Under the pieces are notes generated by a model. It made no database searches, was not told the origin of the DNA, and was given only the letters and a program-made list of their open reading frames with translations. Both the position numbers and the translations under genes were made by a program. Of a DNA stretch of 19,977 nucleotides, positions 16,493 through 19,977 are shown piece after piece. The DNA lies in NCBI GenBank assembly GCA_011523485.1, contig WTGR01000407.1, positions 1 through 19,977 of the forward strand, given 5' to 3'. This DNA comes from Acidobacteriota bacterium (GTDB lineage: Bacteria; Acidobacteriota; Vicinamibacteria; Vicinamibacterales; UBA8438). How positions within the stretch are numbered: position 1 is the first letter of the stretch; every line of letters begins with the position of its first letter.

Positions 16493-17818
16493 TCATTCTA
16501 CGATGACCCGGATGAAGGCCCTCCCGGTTCGAGCGTCGTCGTCGGTGACCGCGACCTCGACCAGGTAGTCGCCGGCCCCGGCGTAGGCATGGCTCGCCGT
16601 CGGACCGCCCAGGCCCTCCCGACCGTCGCCGAAACGCCAGCGATACCGCACGATTCTCCGTCCGGGGGCGGCAGTCGACTGCTCCGCGCTGAAGTGGACG
16701 GTCTCGCCGGCGGCCGGCGCCGCGGGAGACGCCGTCACGACCGCCACCGGTGCGCTGTCGACCACTTCCACGACGCCGGCGGCCGAACCTCGAAGTCCCG
16801 TGTCGTCGGTTACGTTGACGGTGACCGTATAGGTCCTCGCCTCCCGGTACACATGACTGGTCGCGACGCCGCTCCCCGTCGCGCCGTCGCCGAAGTTCCA
16901 GTCGTGAGAGACCAGCCGCCGGCCCGCGGCCGGCGCCGAGGCGCTGGCGTCGAAGAAGACCTCATCGCCCGCCGCCGCCGGGACCGGCGACACGACGAAG
17001 GAGGCGGTCGGCGGCCTTCCCGCCGCCACGGGCACCGTCCTCGTCGCCTCCGCCGACCGGTCGAACGCGTCTGTCACGGTCATCCGAACGAGGTACGTGC
17101 CGGCCGTCGAGTACACGTGTCCGGGCATCCGGCCGGAGGCCCGCCCGCCGTCTCCGAAGTCCCAGAGATATTCCGCGATCAGCCCGGAAGGATCGCGAGT
17201 GCACGCGGTTGCCGCCGGGTCTCCGGCCGGACACGCCGCGGCACTGAACCGCACTTGATCGGAGACGGTCGGAGCGGCCGGCGTGACCGCGAAGCCGGGC
17301 TGCACGTCGAAGGGCGGAATCACGATGCCGGCGGGTACGAGTCGGATGCGGACCCGCCGCTCGACCGCGCTCGAGAAGTCGCCTGTCACCGGAGTGACGA
17401 CCAGCGTGACGATCCGACCTGCATCGACCGAGCGCCCCGCGTCTCCGGATGGTCGCGGCGCACGATACGAGAAGACCGCGCGCCCGGCCGTGTCGGTCAC
17501 GATGGACCGCGTGGAGAGCTGCCCCACGTCTTGCGCGGTCGAACCCTCGACGATCCGCACGGCCAGGCGCAGATCGGCGGCGGGGACCCGATCCGGCCGC
17601 GTCGCGGTGACTTCCACCACGGACGTAGCGGCTCCGTCGATCGGCAGCACGTCGGGGGTCGCGCGCAGGCGGACCGACAGCGCCAGCGCCGACGGCCCGG
17701 CCGGAGGAGGCGGATTCCGGCCCTCCTGCAGGCATCCGATCAGGCAGAACGAGAAGACCAGCGCGGGGACGAGGCGCCGGATCGCCCTCCATGTATCGCA
17801 GCACGGTCGATCCTGCAT
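16493..17818 (-). CDS. PKD-repeat lipoprotein
   Basis: A 441-residue secreted protein. A basic and hydrophobic signal segment ends in the lipobox LIGC with Cys29 as the predicted lipidated residue, followed by a proline-rich spacer. Next comes an Ig-like beta domain (about 45-165) resembling invasin-type repeats, then three PKD domains at about 172-265, 268-354 and 356-441, each with the diagnostic FGDG (221-224, 309-312, 396-399) and a terminal TVTVNVTDD-like strand. PKD domains are Ig-like modules used in surface proteins for binding or spacing. The first PKD carries Cys196 and Cys206, a possible disulfide. Lipidation suggests outer-membrane attachment. The ATG at 17818 lies 7 bases after the preceding gene and is the start that gives a clean lipoprotein signal; an upstream ATG at 17848 is less likely. 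It belongs to the secretin operon. Function unknown. Confidence 0.85.
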   Translation of the reverse strand: MQDRPCCDTWRAIRRLVPALVFSFCLIGCLQEGRNPPPPAGPSALALSVRLRATPDVLPIDGAATSVVEVTATRPDRVPAADLRLAVRIVEGSTAQDVGQLSTRSIVTDTAGRAVFSYRAPRPSGDAGRSVDAGRIVTLVVTPVTGDFSSAVERRVRIRLVPAGIVIPPFDVQPGFAVTPAAPTVSDQVRFSAAACPAGDPAATACTRDPSGLIAEYLWDFGDGGRASGRMPGHVYSTAGTYLVRMTVTDAFDRSAEATRTVPVAAGRPPTASFVVSPVPAAAGDEVFFDASASAPAAGRRLVSHDWNFGDGATGSGVATSHVYREARTYTVTVNVTDDTGLRGSAAGVVEVVDSAPVAVVTASPAAPAAGETVHFSAEQSTAAPGRRIVRYRWRFGDGREGLGGPTASHAYAGAGDYLVEVAVTDDDARTGRAFIRVIVE

Positions 17819-17825
17819 GCCCGCC

Positions 17826-18497
17826 TCACCCGCGTGTCGGTTCCGCATCGGACCAGTCCCCGAACTCGATTCCGATCGCGCCGACGGCCTCGACCCGAGC
17901 ACCGCCGCGATCCCGCCCGTAGAACGTGACGTAGGCCAGCGCGTTGATGACGACATCGCCACCCCCCTCGCGGAGGTTCACGAGCGGCGGATCGAGCTTC
18001 GCCGACGCGCGCACGAGGACGATCTCCACGGTCTCGGCCGCGAGAGAGGCGGTCAGACCCAGCGCACCGTCCCAGGGGTGCGGCACGTCGATGCCCGGGG
18101 TGTCCAGCCCGTCGCTTCGCACGTAGCGCACCCGGTAGCGGTCCACGGTCGCGAAGTGCGCGCCGCTGGGCGCGACCGGGCCGGTTGCCGTCCCCGGGTC
18201 CTTCGGAACGAGCCGCAACGTCGCCTGCGCCGCGTCGGGGGCCACCGTCCCACCGGCAACGACGTCCGAACGGATGAACGCCCGGGTCGAGCGCCCGGCC
18301 ATCGCGTCCGACGACGCCCCCATCCGTTCCACCACGAGGGTGACGCTCGAACGCGAGGATGCCGGGCCGTCGCCCGCGCACCCGACGGCCGCGGCGAGCC
18401 CGACGATCACCCGCGCCACCGTGGTCCGGGCGCCCGTCGTTCCCGGCCATGCCGTGGCCTTCGCGGCGCTCTCCACCGATCGCCGTACGCCTTTCAT
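17826..18497 (-). CDS. Putative lipoprotein of unknown function, next to the secretin gene
   Basis: A 223-residue protein that I do not assign to a named family. An unusually long N-region (about 24 residues) precedes a hydrophobic stretch VARVIVGLAAAVGC, whose Cys40 fits a weak lipobox. The rest is soluble and beta-rich, with RSDVVAGGTV, a YRVRYVRSDG segment, TPGIDVPHPWDG and VTFYGRDRGG. The start is the ATG at 18497 because GGAGGGG at 18502-18508 stands just before it; the in-frame GTG at 18515 would overlie that site. It lies 21 bases after the secretin stop and 7 before the PKD lipoprotein. I have the impression that similar proteins sit beside pilQ in other Acidobacteriota, but this is memory only. 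The position suggests an outer-membrane or periplasmic partner of the secretin. Confidence 0.7.
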   Translation of the reverse strand: MKGVRRSVESAAKATAWPGTTGARTTVARVIVGLAAAVGCAGDGPASSRSSVTLVVERMGASSDAMAGRSTRAFIRSDVVAGGTVAPDAAQATLRLVPKDPGTATGPVAPSGAHFATVDRYRVRYVRSDGLDTPGIDVPHPWDGALGLTASLAAETVEIVLVRASAKLDPPLVNLREGGGDVVINALAYVTFYGRDRGGARVEAVGAIGIEFGDWSDAEPTRG

Positions 18498-18501
18498 CTC
18501 T

Positions 18502-18508
18502 CCCCTCC
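18502..18508 (-). promoter_or_regulatory. Ribosome binding site deciding the start at 18497
   Basis: On the minus strand GGAGGGG is followed by AGAG and then ATG. It is one of the strongest Shine-Dalgarno matches in the window and selects ATG 18497 over the in-frame GTG at 18515, which lies upstream of it. Confidence 0.6.
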
Positions 18509-18518
18509 GAGCCACGCC

Positions 18519-19946
18519 TCAACGCACTATGCGAGGCGTCAGAAAGATCAGCAGCTCGTCGCTTCGACGCCGCTCCGCCCGGCTTCTGAAGAACCATCCG
18601 AGTATGGGAATGCGGTGGATACCGGGCACCCGCCGGGCGGATCGTGTGCGGGCGCTCTCGTATATTCCGCCGATCACAGTCGTGGCGCCGTCGCGCACCT
18701 GCACGGTGGTGCTGGCGCTCTGCGTCACGATCGGCGGTACGCCGTTGACCTGCCGGGCGAAGTCGGCGAAGTCGTTGCCGATCTCGATCCGCATGATGAC
18801 GGTGTCGGCGGTGGTGATCTGCGGGGTCACCGCCAGATGCAGAGCCGCGTCCCGGAACGTCACCGTCACGGTGTTGTTGGCGACGGTCTGGATCGGGATC
18901 TGATCGCCCTGGGTGATGGTGGCCTGGACGTTGTTCTGGGTCGTGATTCTGGGATTCGACAGGATTCTCACCTGCCCGTCGCTCTCCGCGGCGGAGAGCA
19001 CGACGTCGAGGTTGAGCGACCCGTCGATCGCGCCGAGAGCCAACCCCAGGGCGGTGCTCGCCGACGGGGCGCCCAGGTCCACCGCGGTCCCGCTGTTCTC
19101 GCTCTCCAGCGCGCGCGGGTCGGCCCCGTCCGCGGGTCCCTGCGCGCCCCCGGCTCGACCGGTGATTCCGCCGCGGTTCGGGAACGCCAGCGACGTCGTG
19201 TTGCCGATCTCGGGAGCGGCCCGCGCCGCGATGCCCCACTGCACGCCGAGCTCGCGCAGATAGTCCTGACTGGCCTGCACGATACGGGCCTGGATCTCGA
19301 CCTGCGGTTGCGGGCGATCGAGCACGTCCACCAACTCCCGCACCCGGCCGATGCGGTCCGGCAGATCCACGATGACGAGCGTGTTCGTCCGGCCGTCCAT
19401 CTGCACCTGGCCGCGCGGCGACAGGACCGTGCGGGTAACGAGATCGGCGAGGTCGACGGCCCGGGCGTAGCCCAATGTGCGGGTGATGACCACCAGATCC
19501 CCGGCCAGCGCCTGCCGTTCGGCGCGGGCGCGCCTCTCCTCGTCCTCGGCGGCCAGCGTGGCCAGGGGGGCGATGCGAACCACGGTGCCGTCGACCACGT
19601 ACCCCAACCGGTTGGCTCGAAGAATGACGTCGAACGCCTGATCCCACGGCACGTCGACCAGCGCGACATCGACCGTCCCCGCCACCTGCGGATCGATCAC
19701 GAGATTCAGCTCGCTGATCTCGACGAAGGTCCGCAGCACCGAACGCAGGTCCGCGTTCTGGAACTCCATCGAGACCGGATCGCCGGAGTACTCGCGGAAG
19801 CCCTCGAACGCCCCCTGCACTTGCTGCTGCGCCCCGAGCACGCTACCCGCCAGCGACGCGCTGCCGTCCCCGTCCGGGATGCGGACCGCCGCCGTCGCCA
19901 GCAACAGCAACGCGAGCCCACGCCGGACAGCGCCCGACCTGTTCAT
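18519..19946 (-). CDS. pilQ: Short type IV pilus-type secretin (PilQ-like)
   Basis: A 475-residue outer-membrane secretin, the ring through which pili or secreted proteins pass. A signal peptide (basic MNRSGAVRR then LALLLLATAA) is followed by an N0/STN domain (about 60-115: FQNADLRSVLRTFVEISE, NLVIDPQVAGTVDV), an N1/NolW domain (about 148-212, ending VELVDVLDRP-like), and the secretin core with VRILSNPRITTQNN, GDQIPIQT, VTPQITTADTV, TTVIGGIYE, the IPILGWFF near-terminal motif and the closing LLIFLTPRIV. PilQ proteins usually also have AMIN domains and are about 700 residues; none is here. GspD-type secretins have more N1 repeats. PilQ is therefore the closest label but not proven. The ATG at 19946 has a strong AGGGGGGAG site at 19949-19957. 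It heads the visible part of the operon; a TGA at 19972-19974 may end an upstream gene. Confidence 0.85.
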   Translation of the reverse strand: MNRSGAVRRGLALLLLATAAVRIPDGDGSASLAGSVLGAQQQVQGAFEGFREYSGDPVSMEFQNADLRSVLRTFVEISELNLVIDPQVAGTVDVALVDVPWDQAFDVILRANRLGYVVDGTVVRIAPLATLAAEDEERRARAERQALAGDLVVITRTLGYARAVDLADLVTRTVLSPRGQVQMDGRTNTLVIVDLPDRIGRVRELVDVLDRPQPQVEIQARIVQASQDYLRELGVQWGIAARAAPEIGNTTSLAFPNRGGITGRAGGAQGPADGADPRALESENSGTAVDLGAPSASTALGLALGAIDGSLNLDVVLSAAESDGQVRILSNPRITTQNNVQATITQGDQIPIQTVANNTVTVTFRDAALHLAVTPQITTADTVIMRIEIGNDFADFARQVNGVPPIVTQSASTTVQVRDGATTVIGGIYESARTRSARRVPGIHRIPILGWFFRSRAERRRSDELLIFLTPRIVR

Positions 19947-19977
19947 CGCTCCCCCCTCGACGACCGCAGCGTCAGAC

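Overview
This is a GC-rich, gene-dense window with 17 protein-coding genes. One of them is broken and one runs off the left edge. I see no tRNA, rRNA, CRISPR array, insertion sequence or phage gene. No gene-free stretch exceeds 300 bases; the longest is the 289-base gap between icd and serA. A Kdo/LPS gene block and a type IV pilus-type secretin point to a diderm, Gram-negative bacterium. The gene order (mdh-icd, kdsB-pyrG-kdsA-kpsF, and a secretin followed by a lipoprotein and a PKD protein) and the composition suggest Acidobacteriota, perhaps Vicinamibacteria. That placement is inference from memory and was not tested. Two adjacent Na+-coupled amino-acid symporters would suit a sodium-rich habitat, but this is weak evidence.

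Layout. 1-1639 (minus): icd followed by mdh, a TCA-cycle pair. 1929-3530 (plus): serA, serine biosynthesis. 3548-4108 (minus): a small membrane-anchored protein resembling the PilP/GspC type. 4178-10386 (plus): kdsB-pyrG-kdsA-kpsF-lapB-coaE, with overlaps or gaps of at most 51 bases. KpsF makes arabinose-5-phosphate, KdsA makes Kdo-8-phosphate, PyrG makes CTP and KdsB makes CMP-Kdo. LapB is a membrane TPR protein tied to LPS control, and CoaE finishes coenzyme A. The phosphatase kdsC and the lpt transport genes, often neighbours of such a block, are not here. 10432-11382 (minus): folD. 11496-14292 (plus): an NSS-family and an AGCS-family sodium symporter. 14268-19946 (minus, transcribed right to left): a short secretin, a putative lipoprotein, a PKD-repeat lipoprotein, an M24 Xaa-Pro peptidase gene and thiE, closely packed as one likely operon.

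The most notable feature is a perfect head-to-tail duplication of 427 bp (15207-15633 and 15634-16060) inside the M24 peptidase gene. Because 427 is not a multiple of 3 it breaks the frame; removing one copy restores a 388-residue peptidase. It is either a very recent natural mutation or an assembly error. Other points of interest are -10-like boxes placed 5-6 bases before the GTG start codons of kdsB and kdsA (possible leaderless mRNAs), two uncharacterised outer-membrane lipoprotein candidates beside an unusually short secretin, and an orphan PilP/GspC-like gene away from any pilus cluster. I found no convincing evidence of a wholly new multi-gene system; most genes are housekeeping.
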